NCBI RefSeq assembly: GCF_026627445.1 | Contig: NZ_JAPNLJ010000018.1 | Location: forward strand, 1-64,000 | Source of the DNA: Streptomyces sp. H27-H1 | Lineage (GTDB): Bacteria > Actinomycetota > Actinomycetes > Streptomycetales > Streptomycetaceae | Length of the DNA stretch: 64,000 bases | Reading direction: 5' to 3' | Shown: positions 17,258 through 27,437 of the stretch, one piece after another | How the letters are laid out: every line of letters starts with the position of its first letter | Position numbering within the stretch: the stretch's first letter is position 1 | Notes under the pieces: generated by a model | Told to the model about the DNA's origin: nothing | What the model saw: the letters and a program-made list of their open reading frames with translations, nothing else | The model's database searches: none | Made by a program: the position numbers and the translations under genes

Positions 17258-18472
17258 ATGGGAGGCATGACTCCGCCCGTACCCCCTGCCGAGCCGCCGC
17301 CGCCCTCGCCGCCGCCCCCCGCCCCGCCGGAAGGCGTTTCCCGCTTCACGATCCGGCCGCCCTCCTTCACCGGCCGCCTCCACGACGCCCGCACCGCCAC
17401 CTCCATCGGCCGCTGGCTCGGCGCGGCCTTCGCCGTCTGCTTCGTGACCGGCCTGATCAGCCACTACCTCCAGCATCCGCCCGGCTGGGCCGCGAACGTG
17501 CTGCCCAGCCGCCCGGTCTGGGGCTACCGGCTCAGCCAGGGCCTGCACATCGCCAGCGGGCTCGCGGCGATCGTGCTGCTCCTGGCCAAACTGTGGACGG
17601 TCTACCCGAGGCTGTTCGTGTGGCCGCCGGTGCGCAGTGTCCGGCACGGGCTGGAACGCCTGTCGGTGGCAGTGCTCGTGGCCTCCGCCGTCCTGCAGGT
17701 CTTCACCGGGCTCCTCAACATCGCCGAGTGGTATCCGTGGCCCTTCGGCTTCATCCAGACGCACTTCGCGCTCGCCTGGGTGGTGTTCGGCTCACTGCTC
17801 CTGCACGTTGCCGTCAAAGCCCCCGAGATCAAGGCCCATTGGAGCCGCCGGTCACCCGGAACGCTCCAACTTCCCGCCCAGGACGGCCCGGACCGGCGCG
17901 CCCTGATGATCGGGGTGGGCGCGGCCGTCGGAGCCGTCACCCTCACCACCGTCGGACAGGCCTTCACTCCCCTCAAGCGGCTCGACCTGCTCGCACCCAG
18001 GCACCCCGACCACGGACAGCAGGGACTCCCGGTCAACCGTACGGCCGCGGCCGCCAGGGTCACCGACGAGGCGGTGCGGGACTGGCGGCTGGAGGTACGG
18101 GGACCCGCCCCCTACACGCTGACACTCGATCAGCTCCGCTCCCTGCCCAGGGCGCAGGCGCGGCTGCCGATCGCCTGCGTGGAGGGCTGGAGCGTGGAAG
18201 CGCGCTGGAGCGGCGTCCGGATCCGCGACCTGATGGCGCGAGCCGGCGCCCCGCCCGGGGCCGGGCTGAGGGTCACCTCGCTGGAGAAGGGCGGCGCCTA
18301 CCGGGTGATGGAGATGGGCCGGGACTACGCCGAGGACCCGCTGACCCTGCTCGCCCTGGAACTGAACGGGCAGGTCCTGAGCGCCGACCACGGCTACCCG
18401 GCGCGGGTCATCGCGCCGAACCGGCCCGGAGTCCTGCAGACCAAATGGGTCACCCTGCTGGAGGTGCTGTGA
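17258..18472 (+). CDS. Molybdopterin-dependent oxidoreductase with membrane cytochrome-like domain
   Basis: Predicted 404-aa fusion. A proline-rich start is followed by about five hydrophobic helices (residues 45-200) that resemble a diheme b-type membrane domain, with His in HIASG and HFALAW. The C-terminal 190 residues are a sulfite-oxidase/MsrP-like molybdopterin domain with the molybdenum-ligand cysteine in LPIACVEGWS and GYPARVIAPNRPGVLQTKW at the end. Electrons probably pass through the membrane heme domain. Start is the ATG at 17258; a second ATG at 17267 is possible. The next gene overlaps by 4 bases. The substrate is unknown. Confidence 0.83.
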   Translation: MGGMTPPVPPAEPPPPSPPPPAPPEGVSRFTIRPPSFTGRLHDARTATSIGRWLGAAFAVCFVTGLISHYLQHPPGWAANVLPSRPVWGYRLSQGLHIASGLAAIVLLLAKLWTVYPRLFVWPPVRSVRHGLERLSVAVLVASAVLQVFTGLLNIAEWYPWPFGFIQTHFALAWVVFGSLLLHVAVKAPEIKAHWSRRSPGTLQLPAQDGPDRRALMIGVGAAVGAVTLTTVGQAFTPLKRLDLLAPRHPDHGQQGLPVNRTAAAARVTDEAVRDWRLEVRGPAPYTLTLDQLRSLPRAQARLPIACVEGWSVEARWSGVRIRDLMARAGAPPGAGLRVTSLEKGGAYRVMEMGRDYAEDPLTLLALELNGQVLSADHGYPARVIAPNRPGVLQTKWVTLLEVL

Positions 18473-18861
18473 AGAGCCTGCGACTGCTCCTGGGCGGCGC
18501 CGGGCTGCTGTTGATCGCCATCGGGGGCCGGCTGCTGGCGGACCTGCCCGACCCCTTCGACGTGCTGGTGTGGCTGGGCGGGGCGCTCGTCCTGCACGAC
18601 GGGATCATCGCGCCCCTCGTCCTGGCGACCGGCCTCGCGGTCGCCGCCGTGCCCGCGCGCGGCCCCGTACGGGGAGCCCTGCTGACGGCGGGCGTGCTCG
18701 TACTGGTCACCCTGCCCCTGCTGCTGCGACCGGGGGCGCCGCCGAACCCGTCGGCCCTGCCGCTGCCGTACGGGCGGAACCTGGCGGTGGTTCTCGCCGC
18801 GGTGGCGGTGGCCGCCGGGGCGACGGCGGTCGTGGGCCGGTGGCGGCGGCGCTCGCGCTGA
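18469..18861 (+). CDS. Small membrane protein coupled to the oxidoreductase
   Basis: Predicted 130-aa protein with three or four hydrophobic segments and a basic C-terminus (RWRRRSR). FDVLVWLGGALVLHDGIIAPLV near residues 28-49 is the most distinctive part. GTG start overlaps the oxidoreductase stop (GTGA), so it is translated with it and probably assembles with or anchors it. I do not recognise a named family. Confidence 0.72.
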   Translation: MKSLRLLLGGAGLLLIAIGGRLLADLPDPFDVLVWLGGALVLHDGIIAPLVLATGLAVAAVPARGPVRGALLTAGVLVLVTLPLLLRPGAPPNPSALPLPYGRNLAVVLAAVAVAAGATAVVGRWRRRSR

Positions 18862-18876
18862 GGGCGCGCCGGCGCA

Positions 18877-18902
18877 GGGCTCCCCGTACGGTGGGGGAGC
18901 CC
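18877..18902. terminator. Bidirectional hairpin terminator
   Basis: GGGCTCCCC (18877-18885) pairs with GGGGAGCCC (18894-18902), between the convergent membrane-protein and methyltransferase genes. Confidence 0.75.
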
Positions 18903-18911
18903 CTACTCGGA

Positions 18912-19613
18912 CTACGGGGATCCGGCCCCGCGTGCCAGGGTGACGAAAGCCCGGCCCGCCGTCGTCCAGTGGCCGGCCGGGGTCCAGCCCGCGGCCGCCG
19001 CGTGCCGGGCCAGGGCCGCAGGACCGACGCGGGCCCAGGGGAACGGGGCACCGAGGCCGCCGCGGCCGTCGGCCACCCGGACCTCACAGCGCTCGTCCAC
19101 GTCGGTCCCGGCCTCCGCCTGCGCGCACTCCACGATCAGCGAGCCGGCCGCCGCGACCACCTCGGCCGTCCGGCGCAGGAGCACCGCGGGGTCGCCGCCG
19201 ATGCCGATGTTGCCGTCGATGAGCAACGCCGTGTCCCAACGGCCCTCACCCGGAAGGGAGTCGAAGACCGACCGGTGCAAGGCGGCGCCGCCCGACCGCG
19301 CGGTCCGGGCCACCGCCTCCGGGCTGACGTCGATCCCCAGGGCCCGGTGTCCCCGGGCGGCGAGTGCGGACACCAGCCGGCCCGGGCCGCAGCCGATGTC
19401 CAGGACGGCGCCCCGGCAGCGGCTCAGCACCGTCCGGTCGGCGCCGTCCGGAGCCTCGCACCAGCGCTCCACGTCCAGCGGGAGCAGCCACCCGTCGCCC
19501 CGCCGCAAGTACAGCGGTCCCCGGCCGCGGCGCAGGGCCACCGTGTACGGGTCGGCCGACCAGGCGGTGACCGGACCGCCGGCCCGGGCCGCGCCCGAGG
19601 TGAGCGTGGTCAT
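18912..19613 (-). CDS. Class I SAM-dependent methyltransferase
   Basis: Predicted 233-aa methyltransferase. Motif I is VLDIGCGPGRLVSALAARGH near residues 73-92, motif II ALGIDVSPEAV near 94-104, and LLIDGNIGIGGDP near 135 takes the place of motif IV. The acceptor is unknown. The start overlaps the DUF2064 stop by 4 bases; it is the last gene of a three-gene operon GT2-DUF2064-methyltransferase. Such a set next to a molybdopterin oxidoreductase and an epimerase recurs in Streptomyces from memory, without a known product. Confidence 0.83.
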   Translation of the reverse strand: MTTLTSGAARAGGPVTAWSADPYTVALRRGRGPLYLRRGDGWLLPLDVERWCEAPDGADRTVLSRCRGAVLDIGCGPGRLVSALAARGHRALGIDVSPEAVARTARSGGAALHRSVFDSLPGEGRWDTALLIDGNIGIGGDPAVLLRRTAEVVAAAGSLIVECAQAEAGTDVDERCEVRVADGRGGLGAPFPWARVGPAALARHAAAAGWTPAGHWTTAGRAFVTLARGAGSP

Positions 19614-20233
19614 CGCAGGACCGGACGGGTAATGGCCGCCAGTCGGGCGGCGAAGGCGCCCGCAGGGGCCTCGGCGGCGACCAGTCGGGCGTCCTCGGCG
19701 GTGTCGACGTCCCGCAGGACGGGCAGCCGGCCGGTGCGCAGCCCGGCCGCGCGGAGCCGCTCGTACTGGACCGCGCCCGTCCCGGGGACCGACATCGGAA
19801 CGCCGCGCAGCAGTGCCGGGTCCGGGGCCGCCAGCCCGAGTGCCCAGAAGCCGCCGTCGACTGCGGGGCCGAACCAGGCGTCGTGCGCCGACCAGTCCAC
19901 GTCCAGCAGCTCGGGCGTGACCTGCGGGGTGTCCATGCCGATCAGCAGCGCAGGCCCCGTACAGCCCGCGAACGCGGCGGCGAGCCGCAGGTCCAGGGTC
20001 CCGGCGCACTGCGGGACCACCTCGAAACCTGGCGGCAGCCACGGGCCGGGCCGGCCCTGAAGGACCAGGACCCGGCGCCGCGCGGGGGCCGCGGCGACGG
20101 CGGCGAGGGTGTCGGCGAGCGAGGCCTCGGCCAGCTCGGCCGCCTCGGCCGGGGTGTACGGCGGGGTGAGCCGGGTCTTGACCCGGCCCGGGACCGGCTC
20201 CTTCGCGATCACCAGCAGCGTGGTCGTGCTCAT
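19610..20233 (-). CDS. DUF2064/TIGR04282 nucleotidyl- or glycosyltransferase-fold protein
   Basis: Predicted 207-aa protein. LLVIAKEPVPGRVKTRLTPP at residues 6-25 and ALLIGMDTPQVTPELL near 95-110 are the signatures of DUF2064 proteins, named for their part in arsenosugar gene sets but with a GT-A-like nucleotide-sugar fold. PAVDGGFWALGL carries the DGG motif. It overlaps both neighbours by 4 bases, so it acts with the GT2 enzyme and methyltransferase. Whether arsenic is involved here is not indicated by any arsenic gene in the window. Confidence 0.8.
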   Translation of the reverse strand: MSTTTLLVIAKEPVPGRVKTRLTPPYTPAEAAELAEASLADTLAAVAAAPARRRVLVLQGRPGPWLPPGFEVVPQCAGTLDLRLAAAFAGCTGPALLIGMDTPQVTPELLDVDWSAHDAWFGPAVDGGFWALGLAAPDPALLRGVPMSVPGTGAVQYERLRAAGLRTGRLPVLRDVDTAEDARLVAAEAPAGAFAARLAAITRPVLR

Positions 20234-20952
20234 CGCGCACCGCCGGAGGGTGAGCCCGCACCGGCCCGGCCGGCGGCCCGGTGGTCGGCGGGCTCGGCCA
20301 GAACCCGGCTCATGTCCCGCACCGCCTGCCAGGTGCCCCGCCAGGTGCCCGTCACCTTCGACTTGCCCGAGCGCGGCAGGTACGGCACGTCCTCCTCCCG
20401 GATCCGCCAGCCCGCGTCCGCCGCCCGGACCACCATCTGCAGCGGGTAGCCGGAGCGCCGGTCCGACAGGTCCAGTCCCAGCAGGGCCTCCCGCCGGGCG
20501 GCCCGCATCGGGCCCAGGTCGCGCAGCCGCAGACCGGTCCGACGGCGCAGGAGCCGGGCCAGCGCCAGGTTCCCGGCCCGGGCGTGCGGCGACCAGACGC
20601 CACGGCCCTGTGGACGGCGCCGGCCGAGCACCAGATCGGCCTCGCCCGCGGCGACGGCCGCCACGAAGCCGGACAGCAGCCCGGGATCCAGCGAGGCGTC
20701 GCAGTCGCAGAAGCAGACGACGTCCGCCTCCGCGGCGAGCAGCCCGGCGTGGCAGGCGGCGCCGAATCCGCGCCGGGACTCCGTCACCACCGTCGCGCCG
20801 AGCGACCGTGCGAGCTCGGCGGAGCCGTCGGTGGAGCCGTTGTCCACGACCAGGGCCCGCCAGCCGGCCGGGATGCGGGCAAGGACCCAGGGCAGCGCCT
20901 CGGCCTCGTTCAGACAGGGAAGTACGACGTCTACCGTCACGGTTTCGCTCAC
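20230..20952 (-). CDS. Family 2 glycosyltransferase (dolichol-phosphate mannosyltransferase-like)
   Basis: Predicted 240-aa GT-A enzyme. VDVVLPCLNEAEALPWVLARIP is the N-terminal GT2 signature, ALVVDNGSTDGSAELAR the nucleotide-binding part, and CFCDCDASLDPG carries the DxD-like metal site near residue 86. No C-terminal membrane helix is seen. It probably moves a sugar from a nucleotide donor to a lipid phosphate, which would supply the GT87-like enzyme at 15683. GTG start at 20952. First gene of the operon; an exact 17-mer shared with the 17.2 kb promoter lies 45-61 bases upstream. Confidence 0.85.
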   Translation of the reverse strand: MSETVTVDVVLPCLNEAEALPWVLARIPAGWRALVVDNGSTDGSAELARSLGATVVTESRRGFGAACHAGLLAAEADVVCFCDCDASLDPGLLSGFVAAVAAGEADLVLGRRRPQGRGVWSPHARAGNLALARLLRRRTGLRLRDLGPMRAARREALLGLDLSDRRSGYPLQMVVRAADAGWRIREEDVPYLPRSGKSKVTGTWRGTWQAVRDMSRVLAEPADHRAAGRAGAGSPSGGAR

Positions 20953-20996
20953 GGTTTCACCGTATGAACCGAGGTCCCGCAAAAGGGCCGTGGACT

Positions 20997-21013
20997 CCTT
21001 ACGAAACGCGGAC
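20997..21013. promoter_or_regulatory. Third copy of the shared 17-mer (inverted)
   Basis: Complement reads GTCCGCGTTTCGTAAGG, identical in 17 of 17 bases to the copies at 17163 and 17205. It lies in the gap between the GT2 operon and the response-regulator gene, so it could control both. A binding site of the adjacent OmpR-type response regulator is the simplest explanation. Confidence 0.65.
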
Positions 21014-21075
21014 GTCGCCCCCACGGACGCGGTCGGGGGCCCGGGCCGGCGCCCGTGGGTGGGAGGCTGGAGGGT

Positions 21076-21903
21076 ATGAGCGGTGACGGCGTGGGCAGTA
21101 GTGGTACGGGCGGCGGGGACGGCGCGCGCGAGGGCGAGGCCCCGGGCGGCGACCCGGGCCTCGGTACGGGCGGTGCGCGGCCGGCGCCCGCTCGGATCCT
21201 GGTCGTCGACGACGACCCGACCGTGGCGGAGGTCGTCACCGGCTACCTCAGGCGCGCCGGCTACACGGTGGAGACCGTCGCCGACGGCCCGGCGGCGCTC
21301 GAGCGCGCCGCGCTGATCCGGCCGGACCTGGTCGTACTGGACCTCATGCTGCCGGGTCTGGACGGGCTGGAGGTGTGCCGCAGGCTCCGCGCGACCGGAC
21401 CGGTGCCCGTGATCATGCTGACCGCGCGGGGCGACGAGGACGACCGGATCGCCGGACTGGAGCTGGGCGCCGACGACTACGTGACGAAACCGTTCAGCCC
21501 GCGCGAGCTGGTCCTGCGGGTCACCTCCGTGCTGCGGCGCGCGGCGGCCACCGGGGCCGCGGGCGCGGCGGGCGCGGGTGCGGCCGAGGCCCGCCTGACG
21601 GGCGCCGGGATCACGCTCGACCCGGCCACCCACCGGGCCGCGAAGGACGGACACGAACTGGCGCTCACCGTCAGGGAGTTCGATCTGCTCGCGCACTTCC
21701 TGCGCCATCCCGGGCAGGCGCACGGCCGAGAGGACCTGATGCGCGAGGTGTGGGGCTGGGACTTCGGAGACCTGTCGACGGTGACGGTGCACGTACGCCG
21801 CCTGCGCGCCAAGGTCGAGGAGGACCCCGGCCGTCCGAAGCTGATCCAGACGGTCTGGGGCGTCGGCTACCGATTCGAGCCGGGCGGGGTGACCGCGGCA
21901 TGA
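21076..21903 (+). CDS. OmpR-family response regulator
   Basis: Predicted 275-aa regulator. After a Gly-rich leader of about 40 residues comes the receiver: ILVVDDDPTVAEVV, phosphorylated Asp in VVLDLMLPGLDG near residue 90, and the YVTKPFSPREL lysine. A Gly/Ala linker joins the winged helix, which ends LIQTVWGVGYRFEP. The long N-terminal leader is unusual; ATG at 21076 follows GGAGG at 21062-21066. The histidine kinase gene overlaps by ATGA. Likely target sites are the shared 17-mers at 17.2 and 21.0 kb. Confidence 0.9.
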   Translation: MSGDGVGSSGTGGGDGAREGEAPGGDPGLGTGGARPAPARILVVDDDPTVAEVVTGYLRRAGYTVETVADGPAALERAALIRPDLVVLDLMLPGLDGLEVCRRLRATGPVPVIMLTARGDEDDRIAGLELGADDYVTKPFSPRELVLRVTSVLRRAAATGAAGAAGAGAAEARLTGAGITLDPATHRAAKDGHELALTVREFDLLAHFLRHPGQAHGREDLMREVWGWDFGDLSTVTVHVRRLRAKVEEDPGRPKLIQTVWGVGYRFEPGGVTAA

Positions 21904-23045
21904 AGGACATACTGCTCATCGCGCTGTTCGCGTTCGGCGGGGCCGTGTGCGCGGGGGTGCTCGGCGCGGTCGTGCTGAGAGTGGTGCGCCACCGGTCGGT
22001 GGCGGTGTCCCTGACGGTGATCGCCGCCGTGACGGTCACCGCCATGCTGGCCGGGACGCTCGCCGTGGCCCAGGCGATGTTCCTCTCCCGGCACGACCTC
22101 GGGGTGGTCACCCTGGTCGTGGCGATGGCGGCGGTGGTCTCACTGGCCGTCGCGCTGGTGCTGGGGCGGTGGGTGGTGGCCCGGAGCCGGGAACTGTCGC
22201 TGGCCGCACGGGACTTCGGCGACGGCGGCAGCTTCGCGGCGCCGCCGGGCCTGGCCACCGCCGAACTGGACTCGCTGTCCCGAGAGTTGGCGGCGACCAG
22301 CGAGAAGCTGGCGGTGTCCCGGGAGCGGGAGCGGGCGCTGGAGACCTCGCGGCGGGAGCTGGTGGCCTGGATCTCGCACGATCTGCGGACCCCGCTGGCA
22401 GGACTGCGGGCGATGTCCGAGGCGTTGGAGGACGGGATGGCGGAGGACCCGGCGCGATACCACCGGCAGATCCGCACCGAGGTGGACCGGCTGAACTCCA
22501 TGGTCGGAGACCTGTTCGAACTGTCCCGGATCCACGCGGGGGCGCTGGCGCTGAGCCCGAGCCGGATGTCCGTGTACGACCTGGTCGGCGACGCACTGTC
22601 CGGGGTGCACCCGCTGGCACGGGAGCGTGGCGTACGGCTCGACGGCGCGGCCGTGGACCGGGTGCCGGTGGAGGTGGACGGCAAGGAGATGACCCGGGTC
22701 CTCGCCAACCTGCTGATCAACGCGATCCGGCACACGCCGGCGGACGGAACGGTCGCCATCGCGGCCTCCGTACGGGCGGGCGGGGGCGCGGTGATCGTCT
22801 CCGTGACGGACGGCTGCGGCGGGATCCCCACCGAGGACCTGCCGCGCGTCTTCGACACGGGCTGGCGGGGCACGCCCGCGCGGACGCCTCCGGCGGGGGT
22901 GGCATCGGTTCCGGCGCCTCCGGCGGGGGCCGGGCTGGGGCTGGCGATCGTACGGGGCATCGTGGAGGCGCACGCGGGGCGGGCGGCCGTACGGAACGTT
23001 CCCGGAGGGTGCCGGTTCGAGGTGACGCTGCCGGTGTCGACCTGA
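21900..23045 (+). CDS. Membrane sensor histidine kinase
   Basis: Predicted 381-aa kinase. Three hydrophobic helices in residues 1-95 with little extracellular loop, then a HAMP-like linker. The H-box is VAWISHDLRTPLAG near 153-166, the N-box NLLINAIRHTP near 274, and G-boxes VTDGCGGIP and AGLGLAIVRGIVEAH follow. A proline/Ala insert lies between the last two. The short sensing part suggests detection of a membrane state. Partner of the response regulator immediately upstream. Confidence 0.9.
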   Translation: MKDILLIALFAFGGAVCAGVLGAVVLRVVRHRSVAVSLTVIAAVTVTAMLAGTLAVAQAMFLSRHDLGVVTLVVAMAAVVSLAVALVLGRWVVARSRELSLAARDFGDGGSFAAPPGLATAELDSLSRELAATSEKLAVSRERERALETSRRELVAWISHDLRTPLAGLRAMSEALEDGMAEDPARYHRQIRTEVDRLNSMVGDLFELSRIHAGALALSPSRMSVYDLVGDALSGVHPLARERGVRLDGAAVDRVPVEVDGKEMTRVLANLLINAIRHTPADGTVAIAASVRAGGGAVIVSVTDGCGGIPTEDLPRVFDTGWRGTPARTPPAGVASVPAPPAGAGLGLAIVRGIVEAHAGRAAVRNVPGGCRFEVTLPVST

Positions 23046-23069
23046 CGGTCGGGCGGGCGGGGCGGCCGG

Positions 23070-23120
23070 GGCCCAGGGGCGCTGCCCCCGCCCCGCGCCT
23101 CAAACGCCGGCGGGGCTGGA
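23070..23120. repeat. GC-rich intergenic repeat of Streptomyces type
   Basis: The stretch ending CGCGCCTCAAACGCCGGC then GGGGCTGGA is a sequence I recall in many intergenic regions of Streptomyces genomes. It is followed to 23223 by slipping copies of a GCTGGATGGGCC-like unit. No gene is visible in 23046-23223. Confidence 0.5.
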
Positions 23121-23223
23121 GGGTGCCGGCGGGGGCTGGATGGGCCGCATGGGTTGACGGGTGCCGGTGGTGGCTGGATGGGCCTGCGGGGCTGGTGGAG
23201 GCTGGATCGGGTCGCCGGGTGGT

Positions 23224-24264
23224 TCAGGCGTTGGTGGGGTTCTGGTGGGTCTGGCGTTGGGGGGCGTGGGCGAAGGCCGTCATGCCTGTGGTGAAGTCGG
23301 TTCGGGGGCGCCAGCCGAGGTCGGTGCGTAGGCGGTGGGAGTCGGCCGTGATGTGGCGGACGTCGCCCAGGCGGAATTCGCCGGTGATGACGGGGTCGGG
23401 GCCACCGTGGGCGGTGGCCAGGGCGGTGGCCATTTCGCCGACCGTGTGGGGGGTTCCGCTGCCGGTGTTGTACGGGGTGCACACGCCGAGCGGCGTGCCG
23501 GCCTCCAGGGCCAGGGCGTTGGCCTCGGCGACGTCCTGGACGTGGACGAAGTCCCGCCGCTGGCCGCCGTCCTCGTACACCTGCGGGGCCTCGCCCCGGG
23601 CCAGCGAGGACCGGAAGAAGGAAGCCACTCCCGCATAGGGGGTGTCGCGCGGCATCCCCGGGCCGTACACGTTGTGGTAGCGCAGCGACACCGCCCGGCC
23701 GTCCACGCACCGCGCCCAGGAGGCCGCGAGGTGCTCCTGGGTCAGTTTCGTCGTCGCGTACACGTTGCGCGGATCCGTCGGCGCGTCCTCGGAGACGAGT
23801 CCCGGCGCCAGCTCCGAGTCGCAGACGGGGCAGTGGGGTTCGAAGCGGCCCTCGGTCAAGTCGGCCACGCGGCGCGGGCCCGGGCGGACGACCCCGTGGC
23901 GGGGGCACTCGTAGCGGCCCTCGCCGTAGACCACCATCGAGCCGGCGAGGACCAGGTCGCGGACGCCGCGCTCCGCCATGGCGGCGAGCAGCACCGCCGT
24001 GCCGAGGTCGTTGTGGGAGACGTACGCGGGAGCGTCCGCGAAGTCCTTGCCGAGGCCGACCATCGCGGCTTGGTGGCAGACGGAGTCCACCCCGCGCAGG
24101 GCCGTGCGTACGGCCTCGGGGTCGCGGACGTCGGCCCGTACGAACTCGACCCCGTCCGCCGGGGGGACGAGGTCCAGGACGAGGGGATCGTGGCCGCGAA
24201 GACGCAGAGTGGTAACGATGTGGGAGCCGATGAACCCGGATCCACCGGTGACAAGTACGCGCAT
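23224..24264 (-). CDS. NAD-dependent nucleotide-sugar epimerase/dehydratase with Cys-rich insert
   Basis: Predicted 346-aa extended short-chain dehydrogenase. NAD-binding motif VTGGSGFIGSHIV at residues 4-16, catalytic YATTK near 172. Between strand 5 and the active site is an insert of about 45 residues with CPRHG and CPVC, which looks like a small zinc site. Such inserts occur in one UDP-sugar epimerase subgroup. It probably makes a nucleotide sugar for the GT2/GT87 pair nearby. The 178 bases downstream are repeat DNA. Upstream is a dyad at 24312-24332. Confidence 0.82.
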   Translation of the reverse strand: MRVLVTGGSGFIGSHIVTTLRLRGHDPLVLDLVPPADGVEFVRADVRDPEAVRTALRGVDSVCHQAAMVGLGKDFADAPAYVSHNDLGTAVLLAAMAERGVRDLVLAGSMVVYGEGRYECPRHGVVRPGPRRVADLTEGRFEPHCPVCDSELAPGLVSEDAPTDPRNVYATTKLTQEHLAASWARCVDGRAVSLRYHNVYGPGMPRDTPYAGVASFFRSSLARGEAPQVYEDGGQRRDFVHVQDVAEANALALEAGTPLGVCTPYNTGSGTPHTVGEMATALATAHGGPDPVITGEFRLGDVRHITADSHRLRTDLGWRPRTDFTTGMTAFAHAPQRQTHQNPTNA

Positions 24265-24311
24265 GGCGTGGACGCTACGGAATTCCAGGGGCCCAAGGGG
24301 GGTCCCACGCC

Positions 24312-24332
24312 CTGACGTAAGACTTCCGTCAG
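24312..24332. promoter_or_regulatory. Dyad in the epimerase-DUF805 intergenic region
   Basis: Perfect 6-base arms CTGACG (24312-24317) and CGTCAG (24327-24332) around TAAGACTTC, 48 bases before the epimerase start. It may be an operator for the epimerase. Confidence 0.35.
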
Positions 24333-24440
24333 CTCATTTCGTCACGGCCGGTGACCGGACCGGAGCAAGCGGGTCAAGTTGCGTCCGGTAAGCGCGTGTT
24401 TGGGTGACTGAGCATCAAAAAGTAACTCTTTCGGCGCCTT

Positions 24441-24479
24441 GTCAAGTGGCTTGACCGCGACGTAAGCGGGGCATAAGTT
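24441..24479 (+). promoter_or_regulatory. Probable vegetative promoter of the DUF805 gene
   Basis: TTGACC at 24451-24456 and TAAGTT at 24474-24479 with a 17-base spacer fit an HrdB-type promoter. A perfect dyad GTCAAG-TGG-CTTGAC (24441-24455) overlaps the -35, suggesting a repressor site. Confidence 0.5.
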
Positions 24480-24534
24480 CTGCCCCGGCTCGCTCCATCA
24501 GGACCGGCCCACGAACCGTCTCTTGGGGGGACTC

Positions 24535-24888
24535 ATGCACTACTACACCGACGTTCTGAAGAAGTACGTCGACTTCTCCGGCCGCGCGCGCCGCCAGGAG
24601 TTCTGGATGTTCTTCCTCTTCAACACGGCCGCGCTGATCGTCGCCGCCATCCTCGACGCCGTCCTCGGCACGTCGCCGCTGCTCTACGCGCTCTACGCGC
24701 TGGCCACCTTCCTGCCGAACCTGGGCCTCACCGTCCGTCGCCTCCACGACCAGGGCAAGTCCGGCTGGTGGATCCTCGTCGGCCTCATCCCCCTGGTCGG
24801 CTGGATCTGGGCGCTCGTCCTGATGGCCACCGAGGGTCAGCCCAACCCGAACCAGTACGGTCCGAGCCCCAAGGCCGTGCACGCCTGA
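24535..24888 (+). CDS. DUF805 membrane protein
   Basis: Predicted 117-aa membrane protein. FSGRARRQEFWMFFLFN at residues 14-30 is the diagnostic DUF805 opening, VRRLHDQGKSGWW near 65-77 the conserved cytoplasmic loop, and three or four helices surround them. The family resembles YhaH/YhaI; its role is unknown. The ATG follows GGGGGG by 4 bases. It is a single-gene unit with its own promoter and a hairpin terminator. Confidence 0.87.
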   Translation: MHYYTDVLKKYVDFSGRARRQEFWMFFLFNTAALIVAAILDAVLGTSPLLYALYALATFLPNLGLTVRRLHDQGKSGWWILVGLIPLVGWIWALVLMATEGQPNPNQYGPSPKAVHA

Positions 24889-24913
24889 GCAGGCCCGTAA
24901 CCGGTAGTGCGTG

Positions 24914-24951
24914 AGCGCCGCCCCTGGCTGAAAGCAGCCGGTGGCGGCGCT
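24914..24951. terminator. Hairpin terminator after DUF805
   Basis: AGCGCCGCC (24914-24922) pairs with GGCGGCGCT (24943-24951), with a second inner stem (GGCTG/CAGCC) and a TT tail. Confidence 0.75.
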
Positions 24952-25121
24952 TTCCGCGTTACCGGGCGGTCGTGGCTACCGTGGCGGCTTCGGCCACCGA
25001 GCGTGACGCGCGTCTCGCACACGCTTGCGGCGGGGGCTGTCCCGACCGGCCCGATCACGAGATATCTTGATGTCGAGCAATGTTGCAGACGAGAGACGCA
25101 GACTGTGGAGCGGAGCATCCG

Positions 25122-27341
<2,220 letters not shown>

Positions 27342-27371
27342 GACCGTCAGGACTGAGGTCCACCGCTTCAA

Positions 27372-27413
27372 CGGGTCCGCCCCGGCCGGCTGCTGCCGAC
27401 CGGGGCGGACCCG
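27372..27413. terminator. Hairpin terminator after icd
   Basis: 14-bp perfect stem (27372-27385 with 27400-27413) extended by GGC/GCC pairs inside. Confidence 0.8.
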
Positions 27414-27437
27414 TGTCCGGACACTGTCCGGCGCAGG

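Noticed and set aside
19610..20233. Arsenosugar biosynthesis from the DUF2064/TIGR04282 name
   Set aside because: No arsenite methyltransferase, arsenic radical SAM enzyme or ars efflux gene is nearby; the name alone does not support arsenic chemistry.
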